Shown here piece after piece: positions 6,864 to 13,747 of a stretch of 32,836 nt of DNA (its first letter is position 1; each line of letters begins with the position of its first letter). The stretch is from Prevotellaceae bacterium UBA2738 (GTDB lineage: Bacteria; Bacteroidota; Bacteroidia; Bacteroidales; Bacteroidaceae). Location: positions 1-32,836 of the forward strand of contig DEJW01000031.1 in NCBI GenBank assembly GCA_002353585.1, in the 5' to 3' direction. The position numbers were made by a program, and so were the translations under genes. Below the pieces are notes generated by a model, which did no database searches, had not been told where the DNA came from, and saw only the letters and a list, made by a program, of their open reading frames with translations.

Positions 6864-7165
6864 GCTTCCTTTTCCTCCGTCTTAACTTTTTTAACATATT
6901 TACACGATTAGTGCTTGTTATTTTTATCGAACCTTCCAATATCTTCACAAATATCTAATTATAGCGTAACATGTTGTATGTTAATAATATAATTTGTGAA
7001 TTTCATTGTGAAGTCTTAGGTCTTTTCACAAGATTAACCATCATATATAAAAAAAAGACCTATAGACTTCACACTTTTCACAAGAATTTCACACTGCTAT
7101 CACCAGTATTTATGAGGTTTGTGAAATCTGTGAAATTTGTGAAATGGTTTCCTGCAAAAAAATGG
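6864..7165. other. Iteron-rich gap, candidate replication origin
   Basis: About 300 bases without a gene. Nine copies of TTGTGAA or its complement lie at 6994-7143 (six exact, three with one change); the last three are exactly 9 bp apart (7119, 7128, 7137). A 19-bp inverted repeat with a one-base bulge (7008-7026 with 7053-7072) sits in the middle, next to an A-run, and CTTTTCACAAGA is repeated at 7022 and 7074. The position between primase and helicase genes suits an origin. Confidence 0.6.
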
Positions 7166-8449
7166 CTACACTGTTAACGACTGTAAAAATTCCTTTCGGA
7201 ACTCATACCATTTTCCAGTAGTAGATGTGCGACTATACTTTTGCACACCGCCCAAATTAGGCATGTAGAGGTCATATCGTTCTTTTTCTTTATCCGTCAT
7301 TGGTAGGTTCCACCTATCTTTGAGAAGTTGTTTTACAGCTACTCGATCGGTTTTTGTTTTATCGATAGCTAACATCTCTACGATATTGACGACCGAATAA
7401 CGAAGAACGTCTATATTGAAAGTATCCATAATATCAAGTAGTATTTCGGTTAATTGCTTCTCCATATTGGAACGGCACGCATTCACTATCCTTTGCCAAG
7501 CAGTAGTTCTTAGCCGTTCTGGGGAAAACCACAATCTGTCTTCGCACTGGGTGCTTAGTTGTCTATGAAGAAGAAAATCAAGGAAATAAGGTATTTCCTT
7601 CTCACATTCGGTAAGGAAGTCAGGAGAACCTGGCACTTTCTTTGGCAGCGTTGGAACATCCCTAATCCATGTACGAGTGTCATCTTCATGGATCACGATA
7701 GGAGTATATATGTTGTTTGATGTCATAATGAGTTTTGCGAAGAGAGGCACCTCTTTTCTATCTTTGCCTTTTGCTTCGCTTTGGGTTGAAAAACCTGTAA
7801 CGAGGTTTTTTATCATGTCGCAGTCGCTATCTTTATCAAGAAGTTTTTCTTCCACAAATACGAGTAGTTTGTTCACCCAAGTGGAGGTGAACCTGCTACG
7901 AAGCCCTTCGCTGTTCATACCTGTTGCATTATCACCGAAAACTTTCTTCAAAAAGTTGCAAAAAGTTGATTTTCCAGTGTTGTTCTCTCGGCTAAGAAGG
8001 AGAAGAAGGGGTAGCTTCTGCATGGGCTTAGTGTAAAGAATTTGAACATAATCAAGCCCCAGTTCATACTGGTTTTCAAATATATGGTGAAATAACTCGT
8101 CAATATGTCTCCAATCAGGTCCTGGCATAGGCTTGTATTTGAGAGGGTGATAAGTATTAAGGTAACGGTCAACAACCAGATTATAATTGAGGTGGTCAGG
8201 CCTCAATGTTTCACCATCTAATTTGGGCATTTCTTTAAAAATGGTTTCATTCACAAAGTCTTTGCCATAAGCTCTATATAGGCTATCTTTCGGCCATGGT
8301 ATATAAATTTCTTCTTTTTCTCCGTCTGCCTTAGTCACAGAGGACAACTTCCTGATTTGGCCGCCGACCTCTATAAATAAGCCTTTTCGATAATCTTCTG
8401 GCTTAGCCAGATTCTCTAATTGTTCCTTTGTAAAATCTGTAAAATTCAT
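7166..8449 (-). CDS. Superfamily 3-like replicative helicase (DUF5906 type)
   Basis: The 427-residue protein carries a P-loop at about 153-161 (SRENNTGKST, with K160), a Walker B-like strand LLVFVEEKLL at 195-204, and a sensor strand KLIMTSNN at about 238-245, the arrangement of virus-type and plasmid-type helicases (DUF5906). The C-terminal 120 residues look like a winged-helix DNA-binding part. It would unwind the origin of the excised element together with the primase. The gene lies downstream of the HTH gene, after a 149-base gap that holds a plus-strand promoter and a candidate sRNA. Confidence 0.75.
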   Translation of the reverse strand: MNFTDFTKEQLENLAKPEDYRKGLFIEVGGQIRKLSSVTKADGEKEEIYIPWPKDSLYRAYGKDFVNETIFKEMPKLDGETLRPDHLNYNLVVDRYLNTYHPLKYKPMPGPDWRHIDELFHHIFENQYELGLDYVQILYTKPMQKLPLLLLLSRENNTGKSTFCNFLKKVFGDNATGMNSEGLRSRFTSTWVNKLLVFVEEKLLDKDSDCDMIKNLVTGFSTQSEAKGKDRKEVPLFAKLIMTSNNIYTPIVIHEDDTRTWIRDVPTLPKKVPGSPDFLTECEKEIPYFLDFLLHRQLSTQCEDRLWFSPERLRTTAWQRIVNACRSNMEKQLTEILLDIMDTFNIDVLRYSVVNIVEMLAIDKTKTDRVAVKQLLKDRWNLPMTDKEKERYDLYMPNLGGVQKYSRTSTTGKWYEFRKEFLQSLTV

Positions 8450-8489
8450 AGTTTTTTGAAATCTTTTTTTAGATAAATGAATAAAAAAC

Positions 8490-8520
8490 TTGTGATTCAG
8501 AAGAATTTTACCTAACTTTG
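8490..8520 (+). promoter_or_regulatory. Plus-strand promoter of candidate sRNA
   Basis: A -33 TTG at 8490-8492, a 20-base spacer and a -7 box TAACTTTG at 8513-8520, a full match to the Bacteroidota promoter, pointing against all the genes around it. Confidence 0.6.
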
Positions 8521-8526
8521 CACTCG

Positions 8527-8600
8527 CTAAAGATGAAAGAATGTAAAATTCTTCTAATCACTAATAGTCTCAGAGATATATGCTTTGAGGCTATTTTTTT
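8527..8600 (+). ncRNA. Candidate sRNA in the integrated element
   Basis: A complete promoter at 8490-8520 is followed by a strong plus-strand terminator at 8563-8600, which gives a transcript of about 74 bases with no useful reading frame. It has a small first hairpin (AAGAAT/ATTCTT near 8538-8554) and the 13-bp terminator hairpin. It lies between the HTH gene and the helicase gene in antisense direction. Its first 30 bases are antisense to the region just upstream of the helicase gene, so it may control helicase expression or copy number. Prediction from sequence only. Confidence 0.5.
8563..8600 (+). terminator. Terminator of candidate sRNA
   Basis: Stem 8563-8575 with 8583-8595 (13 bp with two G-U pairs), loop ATATATG, then TTTTTTT. 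The wobble pairs would be A-C mismatches in minus-strand RNA, and no T-run follows there, so the plus strand is the intended direction. Confidence 0.75.
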
Positions 8601-8895
8601 AGGCCTGCATAATGTTAGCCAGTTCGCTTTTTGCGTAAAAAACTTTTCTGCCTAACTTTCTTGGGTGCAGGATGCCCTTCTTTCCCCATTGCCACAATGT
8701 AGTCTTGGTTATGTGGAACTGTTTAGCGACTTCTGAAGGTTCAAGATATTCTTCTTTGGGAGTTACTTGCGCCTTCAGTTGTTCTTCTCTCTCACTGATA
8801 ACCTCCAGAATAACCTCTTTGAGGTCTCTTGCACCAATAACATATTGAACAGGTCGCTCAGTATGCCTTGACATAAAATCACTTAAATTGTTCAT
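8599..8895 (-). CDS. Helix-turn-helix excisionase-like protein
   Basis: The 98-residue protein has a helical N-terminus and, from about residue 50, a MerR/excisionase-type winged helix: EPSEVAKQFHITKTTLWQWGKKG followed by the wing GRKVFYAKSEL. This is the small HTH_17 protein found beside integrases in Bacteroides elements, where it directs excision or controls element genes. It has its own -7 box TAACTTTG at 8929-8936. It lies about 230 bases after the integrase gene on the same strand; the gap holds four 12-bp tandem repeats it may bind. Confidence 0.8.
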   Translation of the reverse strand: MNNLSDFMSRHTERPVQYVIGARDLKEVILEVISEREEQLKAQVTPKEEYLEPSEVAKQFHITKTTLWQWGKKGILHPRKLGRKVFYAKSELANIMQA

Positions 8896-8928
8896 ATTAT
8901 TTTTCGCTTTTGATTAAAATTGATGATG

Positions 8929-8936
8929 CAAAGTTA
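8929..8936 (-). promoter_or_regulatory. -7 promoter box of the HTH gene
   Basis: Minus strand TAACTTTG, 33 bases before the start codon. Confidence 0.5.
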
Positions 8937-9014
8937 ATCATTTTTTTTTGAATCCAGCAAAAGTTTTAAACATATTTAACGAATATGTGTAAGTTGCTGA
9001 AAACCAAAAAAATA

Positions 9015-9062
9015 TACGTGCAAAACTACGTGCAAAACTACGTGCAAAATTGCGTGCAAATT
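9015..9062. repeat. Four 12-bp tandem repeats (TACGTGCAAAAC)
   Basis: Two exact copies at 9015 and 9027 and two slightly changed copies at 9039 and 9051, with exact 12-bp spacing; a relic, TGCGCGCAAC, is at about 9112. They lie between the integrase stop and the HTH promoter: candidate binding sites for integrase or HTH protein. Confidence 0.75.
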
Positions 9063-9121
9063 GTAGAGAAAAGTGAAAAATGTAGTAGAATTTTCGTAAT
9101 ATGAGTAAAACTGCGCGCAAC

Positions 9122-10648
9122 CTATATCTTTGAGATGGTCTCTTTGAGAATTTCGTCATCGATTTCTCTATACCTTGCAAATGCGCGGCTACCTTCAACA
9201 TGTCCGCTCATCTTACCAACGATATTGGGGTCTTTGACCGCTTTATAAGCCGCACCAACGAATGTTCTGCGTGCCATGTGTGAACTTGCCAGATCGCATA
9301 TTCTCCTGCTCTCAGTTTCTCCCGTCTTGGGATTTCTGACCTGCACAATACGAGTGATATCGCAAATCTCGCAGATTTTCTTTATAGCAATGTTGTATTT
9401 TTGTGAAGAAATAAAGGGGAAAAGTCTTCCTTTAGGGTCTTTTCCCTTATATTTCTCAACAAGTTTTAAAGCATGTTCATTGAGTGGTATGCGTGGCTTA
9501 ACTGGTGCATCCTCATCCTCGGTCTTGTGCGGTACGTACTCCAGAATGCCATTACTTATGTTGTTTTTTGTCAGCCTATAGTAATCTCCAACACGGCATC
9601 CAACAAGACACTGAAATACGAAGATGTCTCTTTGGATAGAAAGAGCTTTGAAGTCTGTCACAGGTAATCTCTTTCTAAATTCTTCATCATGTTGAAGCCA
9701 TAGGCTTTGCAAGTTAGCCTCTGCTATGGCATTTCTCTCTTCCTTAGTAAGGTAAAAAGGAGTGCCATACTTCTCAGAGCCGATTTTGATGCCCTTGAAA
9801 GGTTGGTTCTCTATTCGTCCAGTCTCATGCAACCATTGAAAGAATGCTTTGAGTTTCTTCTTTAGTTTGATAATAGTGTTCTCGCCTCTAACTTCTAACT
9901 TCAGTTTTACATGCTTTCCTCCTATTTCTGGTGGGTAGTTGCAGAGAATAGGCGCATATTGCATTGGGTAGTCTTTTGCAATCAAAGCCTCATTGCGAAG
10001 GAAACTCTCAAATTCTTCTATATCTTCTTTGTGGATTTCCCATACCTTCCACTTAAAGTCCTGTCTCAGGACTTTGTTCTTGAATGCCTCGAATCGTGCT
10101 AAATCACGAGACAGAACACGTATAGCTTTCGCATGAAAGTCGGAGAAGTTCTTCCTTTCAATATATTCTTCTATAAGCTCATATATACTTTTCTCTTTCC
10201 AATTAGTCTTTTCTATGAAAATGTTTGGATTGTGGAATTTTTTTATAACGCGAGTGAGCCACTGCGAGTCTATTTCTGCTTTGTCAGTTTCAGTGTAGGC
10301 TTGCGCTATTGCAATTTTTAGCTGTTCTAATTTAGCTGCCTCCTTCATTTCTCCAAGCAGTTGAGGTGTCATAAAACGCTCCAGGAATACTATTTCGCCA
10401 GAAGTGCGTAGAATGTAACCATGCTCTTTAGCTTCCTCAACAGTAACAGATGTTACTTTGTCGGGAATAGATATACCAGCTTTCTTAGTTGCTTCTCTAT
10501 CCACGAAATAGCGAAAGTGCTTAGGTGAAATCCATACACCGCTTTTGGCGCGGAGATTAAGTCCCCTACAGGGAACGAAACGAATAAGCACTTCGCTTAG
10601 TTGTGCATCATTGGTTTTTTTGGAAAGGTTGAAATCTATTTTAGCCAT
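9122..10648 (-). CDS. Tyrosine recombinase integrase
   Basis: From the ATG at 10648 the protein has 508 residues. It has an N-terminal arm-binding region, a SAM-like core-binding domain at about 150-290, and a C-terminal catalytic domain with the full set of residues: R352 (VGCRVGDYY), K375 (PHKTED), H457 and R460 (SSHMARRTF), H483 (SGHVEGS) and the nucleophile Y493 (FARYREI). It would catalyse integration at and excision from tRNA-Leu. An in-frame ATG 22 codons upstream is rejected because a TATCTTTG promoter box (10666-10673) lies inside that extension. It sits 183 bases from attR, as usual for tRNA-targeting elements. Confidence 0.92.
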   Translation of the reverse strand: MAKIDFNLSKKTNDAQLSEVLIRFVPCRGLNLRAKSGVWISPKHFRYFVDREATKKAGISIPDKVTSVTVEEAKEHGYILRTSGEIVFLERFMTPQLLGEMKEAAKLEQLKIAIAQAYTETDKAEIDSQWLTRVIKKFHNPNIFIEKTNWKEKSIYELIEEYIERKNFSDFHAKAIRVLSRDLARFEAFKNKVLRQDFKWKVWEIHKEDIEEFESFLRNEALIAKDYPMQYAPILCNYPPEIGGKHVKLKLEVRGENTIIKLKKKLKAFFQWLHETGRIENQPFKGIKIGSEKYGTPFYLTKEERNAIAEANLQSLWLQHDEEFRKRLPVTDFKALSIQRDIFVFQCLVGCRVGDYYRLTKNNISNGILEYVPHKTEDEDAPVKPRIPLNEHALKLVEKYKGKDPKGRLFPFISSQKYNIAIKKICEICDITRIVQVRNPKTGETESRRICDLASSHMARRTFVGAAYKAVKDPNIVGKMSGHVEGSRAFARYREIDDEILKETISKI

Positions 10649-10665
10649 AGTTTTGTATTTTGTTG

Positions 10666-10673
10666 CAAAGATA
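10666..10673 (-). promoter_or_regulatory. -7 promoter box of the integrase gene
   Basis: Minus strand TATCTTTG, 17 bases before the ATG at 10648. The palindrome at 10685-10713 lies just upstream and could hold an operator. Confidence 0.55.
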
Positions 10674-10681
10674 CTAAAAAT

Positions 10682-10713
10682 AAGTGTCGCCAAAAAGTAT
10701 TTTTTTGGCGACA
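10682..10713. repeat. Right subterminal palindrome TGTCGCCAAAAA
   Basis: TGTCGCCAAAAA (10685-10696) and TTTTTGGCGACA (10702-10713) form a perfect 12-bp palindrome with a 5-base centre. AAGTGTCGCCAAAA (10682-10695) is the inverted copy of the left-end repeat at 3558. Candidate integrase arm sites and integrase operator. Confidence 0.6.
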
Positions 10714-10830
10714 ATATTGAATTTTAAGAAATATTTAGAATGCGTATGCTTAGAACGATTTGCGTGTAATTTGTTGAATTTCAATCAAATTCGTTTAAAA
10801 TGGAAAAATATGGATTTCCGTATTATTGTG

Positions 10831-10844
10831 CCTGTCAGGCGCAC
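10831..10844. other. attR core (CCTGTCAGGCGCAC)
   Basis: Identical to 3480-3493 at the tRNA-Leu 3' end. Marks the right boundary of the element. Confidence 0.85.
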
Positions 10845-10855
10845 GGAATGAAAAA

Positions 10856-10885
10856 AGAACTCACGAGAGTGGGTTCTTTTTTTTT
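10856..10885 (+). terminator. Original tRNA-Leu terminator, displaced by the element
   Basis: Stem AGAACTCAC (10856-10864) with GTGGGTTCT (10869-10877), loop GAGA, followed by a run of T. The one T-G pair is a wobble only in plus-strand RNA, which matches tRNA-Leu orientation; it has the same design as the tRNA-Cys terminator at 3044-3061. With the element removed it would lie 12 bases after the att core. Confidence 0.75.
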
Positions 10886-10945
10886 AATTAGGAATTAGGA
10901 ATTAGGAATTAGGCTCCGAGCTTTGCTCGAAGAATTAGGAAAAGA
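10886..10945. repeat. AATTAGG tandem and mini-hairpin repeat
   Basis: AATTAGG is repeated in tandem, followed by AATTAGGCTCCGAGCTT and a small CGAGC-TTT-GCTCG hairpin (10917-10929). The same 23-bp block with one change lies at 695-717. Confidence 0.7.
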
Positions 10946-10950
10946 CTCGA

Positions 10951-12321
10951 CTATTGCGCTTGAGACGGGGCACCAGTTACGGAGCCGCCGAGGTTGCAGT
11001 TTTGCAGGATGATGTCGAGAGTGTTCATAGAGGCATAACCAGTTTTAGCCTTGCCCACGTTGACATTACGGAAGGAGATATCGTGAAGGGGTTTCGCCTC
11101 TGTGCCCTGCAACACTATAGCAGCTGCGCTGGCGCTGTTGCAGGTTACATCCTGAACGTGAATGTCGTGAACGTCTGTGAAGTGATTGTCATCAGCTCCC
11201 TCGCCTGCGTACATGGATGTAATATAAAAGAGGTCTTCCACGTCGCCAAACTTGCAACGGTTGAAGTAGATATTGTTTACGAAACCGCCACGATTAGGGT
11301 TGGTCTTGATGTAGAGTCCACGTTTTACGTAGCCAGCATAATCGCAATCCTCCACAAACACGTTACGCACTCCTGCACTCATCTCAGAACCTATCACCAC
11401 ACCATGAAGTCCCTTGAAGTGACAATTCCTTATTATTATATTCTCAGAAGGACGGGCGGCAAGCCATCCGTCGTTGTCGCGACCAGCCTTGATAGCCACA
11501 TTATCGTCGCCATTATTGAAGTCGATATTCTCAATAAGCAGATTACGAGTCATCTCAGGGTCTATGCCGTCGTTATTAATCAGTTTGGCATCATAGCGCA
11601 AGCCACGACAGATGACATTCTCACAGCAAAGCAGGTGAACACACCAGAAAGGACTGTTGGTGATGAATACACCACTAAGGGTAATGTCCTTACAATCGTA
11701 GAATTGCATCAGTTGGGGGCGGAGAAAACTTCCTGCACCATATTGGCGTTGACTCACGTCCGTCTCGTCATGATCCTGCTTGCGCAGATGCTGCTGGTCA
11801 GCCTTCTGTTTCGCCTTCCAGGTGGGGAAAGTATCCATGCAGTTGCCGTCAATAGTTCCTTCACCTATAATCGCCACATTCTCGAGCTGATAGCCATAGA
11901 TAAACGGGCTGTAGTTATAGCAGAAAGAACCCTCCCAAGAGGTTTTTACAACAGGCAGATAGTCGCTTGGGTCAGGCGAGAAGAGTAGGGTAGCACCACG
12001 TTGGAGTTCGATGGTCACGTTGCTGGCGAGGTGTATAGGACCTTTGACAAACCACTTGCCAGCAGGCACCACGATGTGGAGTCCCTGCATGTATGAGCGA
12101 GCCTTCCTGATAGCCTTATCGAAGGCGGGTTTGCAGTTTGTTTTGCCGTCGCCTTTAGCACCAAATGATGTGATGACAGCCTTGCGTTGTGAACTGACAG
12201 CATGACGCTGAGACGGAGCTCCACTGATAACGGAAAGAATAGAGTCGCGAAGTATTTGTGAGTCGCTGGCTGATGCGCATAAATGCATTAGAATCAGCGG
12301 AATAAGAATGAATTTCTTCAT
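10951..12321 (-). CDS. Secreted glycoside hydrolase family 28 (polygalacturonase-like)
   Basis: The 456-residue protein starts with a signal peptide (cleavage near ASAS, residue 19) and folds as a pectate-lyase-type beta-helix. It shows the four GH28 motifs: NNDGID (249-254, in place of NTDG), GDDNVAIK (271-278, acids D272/D273), LHGVVIGSE (305-313, catalytic-region H306) and RGLYIK (334-339). The N-terminal SFGAKGDGKTN (52-62) is also typical. It hydrolyses alpha-galacturonide bonds of pectin or related glycans, in the periplasm or outside. It stands alone, with a -7 box at 12366; no SusCD genes are in the window. The exact substrate is unknown. Confidence 0.88.
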   Translation of the reverse strand: MKKFILIPLILMHLCASASDSQILRDSILSVISGAPSQRHAVSSQRKAVITSFGAKGDGKTNCKPAFDKAIRKARSYMQGLHIVVPAGKWFVKGPIHLASNVTIELQRGATLLFSPDPSDYLPVVKTSWEGSFCYNYSPFIYGYQLENVAIIGEGTIDGNCMDTFPTWKAKQKADQQHLRKQDHDETDVSQRQYGAGSFLRPQLMQFYDCKDITLSGVFITNSPFWCVHLLCCENVICRGLRYDAKLINNDGIDPEMTRNLLIENIDFNNGDDNVAIKAGRDNDGWLAARPSENIIIRNCHFKGLHGVVIGSEMSAGVRNVFVEDCDYAGYVKRGLYIKTNPNRGGFVNNIYFNRCKFGDVEDLFYITSMYAGEGADDNHFTDVHDIHVQDVTCNSASAAAIVLQGTEAKPLHDISFRNVNVGKAKTGYASMNTLDIILQNCNLGGSVTGAPSQAQ

Positions 12322-12365
12322 AATGCTTTAAGTAGTAGAAAATATGTTGTTTAGTCTCTTTTGGG

Positions 12366-12373
12366 CAAAAGTA
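12366..12373 (-). promoter_or_regulatory. -7 promoter box of the GH28 gene
   Basis: Minus strand TACTTTTG, 44 bases before the start codon; divergent from the aminotransferase promoter at 12487. Confidence 0.5.
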
Positions 12374-12486
12374 ATTCTTTTCTTTGAAAAATGGTAAAAG
12401 AGATAGTTAAAAATGACTAATAGCGGCTTTTTAGAGTTTTTAATTAAATAATTAAAGTATTTCTTCCGTATTCCATTTTTTTTTAT

Positions 12487-12494
12487 TACCTTTG
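12487..12494 (+). promoter_or_regulatory. -7 promoter box of the aminotransferase gene
   Basis: TACCTTTG, 35 bases before the start codon; no clear -33 box. Confidence 0.5.
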
Positions 12495-12529
12495 CACACT
12501 AATAAAAAATACAACGAAATAGAGATAAA

Positions 12530-13735
12530 ATGCCTGTAATTTCAGTTCGTGGCGTGGAGATGCCAGAATCTCCTATCAGAAAATTAGCACCTCTTGCTGT
12601 TGAGGCTAAGAAGCGCGGCACAAAGGTGTATCACCTGAACATAGGTCAGCCAGACCTGCCTACACCTCAGGTGGGACTGGATGCTTTGAAGAATATAGAC
12701 CGTAACATCCTGGAGTATTCTCCTTCACAGGGCTACCAGTCATATAGGGAGAAGCTGGTGGGATACTACGCTAAGTACAACATCAACGTAACTGCTGACG
12801 ACATAATCGTAACCAGTGGGGGTTCGGAGGCTATTCTGTTTGCCTTTATGGCCTGTCTGAATCCTGGCGACGAGATAATCGTGCCAGAACCAGCATACGC
12901 TAACTATATGGCGTTTGCCATCAGTGCTGGTGCCAAAATCAGGACTATTGCCACGACTATAGACGAAGGTTTCTCTCTGCCTAAGGTAGAGAAGTTTGAG
13001 GAACTGATTAACAGTCGCACTCGTGCTATAATGATTTGCAACCCTAACAATCCTACAGGCTATCTATACACTCGCAGAGAGATGAACCAGATACGTGACC
13101 TGGTGAAGAAATATGACCTGTACCTGTTCTCTGACGAGGTTTATCGCGAATACATCTATACAGGCAGTCCGTATATCTCAGTTTGTCACCTTGAGGGTAT
13201 AGAGAATAACACGGTACTGATAGACTCTGTGTCAAAGCGCTACAGCGAATGTGGCATACGTATCGGTTGTCTTATAACAAAGAACAAGGAGATAAGACAG
13301 GCAGTGATGAAATTCTGTCAGGCTCGTCTGTCACCACCGCTGATAGGTCAGATAGTGGCTGAGGCTTCGCTTGACGCTCCTGAGGAGTACTATCGTGACG
13401 TATATGACGAATATGTGGAGCGCAGAAAGGTGCTCATTGACGGACTGAATCGCATACCAGGCGTTTATTCGCCAATACCAATGGGTGCTTTCTACACTAT
13501 GGCGCAGTTGCCAGTGGACGATGCAGAGAAATTCTGCCGTTGGTGTCTGGAGAAGTTTGAGTATGAAGGCGAAACGGTGATGATGGCTCCTGGAGCAGGT
13601 TTCTACACCACCCCTGGCGCAGGCAAGAATCAGGTGCGTATAGCCTACGTGCTGAAAAAGCCTGACCTGGAGAGAGCCTTAGTGGTGCTGAGAAAGGCAC
13701 TCGAGGCATATCCTGGCAAAACGATAAAATCCTAA
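12530..13735 (+). CDS. PLP-dependent class I aminotransferase
   Basis: The 401-residue protein is a fold-type I aminotransferase of aspartate aminotransferase type. Visible features are the N-terminal substrate loop (LNIGQPDLPTP, near 36-46), GGSEAILFA for cofactor phosphate contact, NPNNPTGYLYT near 167, SDEVYREYIY near 200, and the Schiff-base lysine K236 in SVSKRYSECGIRIG. Arg near the end (QVRIAYVL) would bind the substrate carboxylate. The amino-acid substrate cannot be read from the sequence. It is followed after 12 bases by the permease gene and so may share a transcript with it. Confidence 0.88.
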   Translation: MPVISVRGVEMPESPIRKLAPLAVEAKKRGTKVYHLNIGQPDLPTPQVGLDALKNIDRNILEYSPSQGYQSYREKLVGYYAKYNINVTADDIIVTSGGSEAILFAFMACLNPGDEIIVPEPAYANYMAFAISAGAKIRTIATTIDEGFSLPKVEKFEELINSRTRAIMICNPNNPTGYLYTRREMNQIRDLVKKYDLYLFSDEVYREYIYTGSPYISVCHLEGIENNTVLIDSVSKRYSECGIRIGCLITKNKEIRQAVMKFCQARLSPPLIGQIVAEASLDAPEEYYRDVYDEYVERRKVLIDGLNRIPGVYSPIPMGAFYTMAQLPVDDAEKFCRWCLEKFEYEGETVMMAPGAGFYTTPGAGKNQVRIAYVLKKPDLERALVVLRKALEAYPGKTIKS

Positions 13736-13747
13736 CCCTCTGAACTC

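Larger units (their letters stand above)
3480..10844 (-). mobile_element. NBU-like integrated element in tRNA-Leu (about 7.35 kb)
   Basis: The perfect 14-bp direct repeat CCTGTCAGGCGCAC lies at the 3' end of tRNA-Leu and again next to the integrase gene. Between the copies, all recognisable genes lie on the minus strand: integrase, HTH protein, helicase, primase, ribbon-helix-helix protein and cargo. NBU1 of Bacteroides is known to use a 14-bp core at the 3' end of a tRNA-Leu, and carries an integrase and a primase. Unlike NBU1, no relaxase (mob) gene is visible here. The sequence looks more AT-rich than the flanking chromosome. Confidence 0.85.

Noticed and set aside
8493..8560. Invertible promoter of the capsule-locus type
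   Set aside because: The arms look right, but the 31-base centre is much shorter than known invertible promoters, and no inversion can be seen in one sequence.
9015..9062. CRISPR array
   Set aside because: 12-bp units with no spacers, and no cas genes nearby; these are simple tandem repeats.
8938..9201. 87-residue minus-strand frame with ARSFARSFAR repeats
   Set aside because: It is translated from the 12-bp tandem repeats and overlaps the 3' end of the integrase gene.
10649..10714. 22-codon N-terminal extension of the integrase
   Set aside because: A TATCTTTG promoter box lies inside it, so the ATG at 10648 is the more likely start.
10954..11988. 344-residue plus-strand frame opposite the GH28 gene
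   Set aside because: It is the antisense shadow of a gene with all GH28 motifs; it has no recognisable domain.
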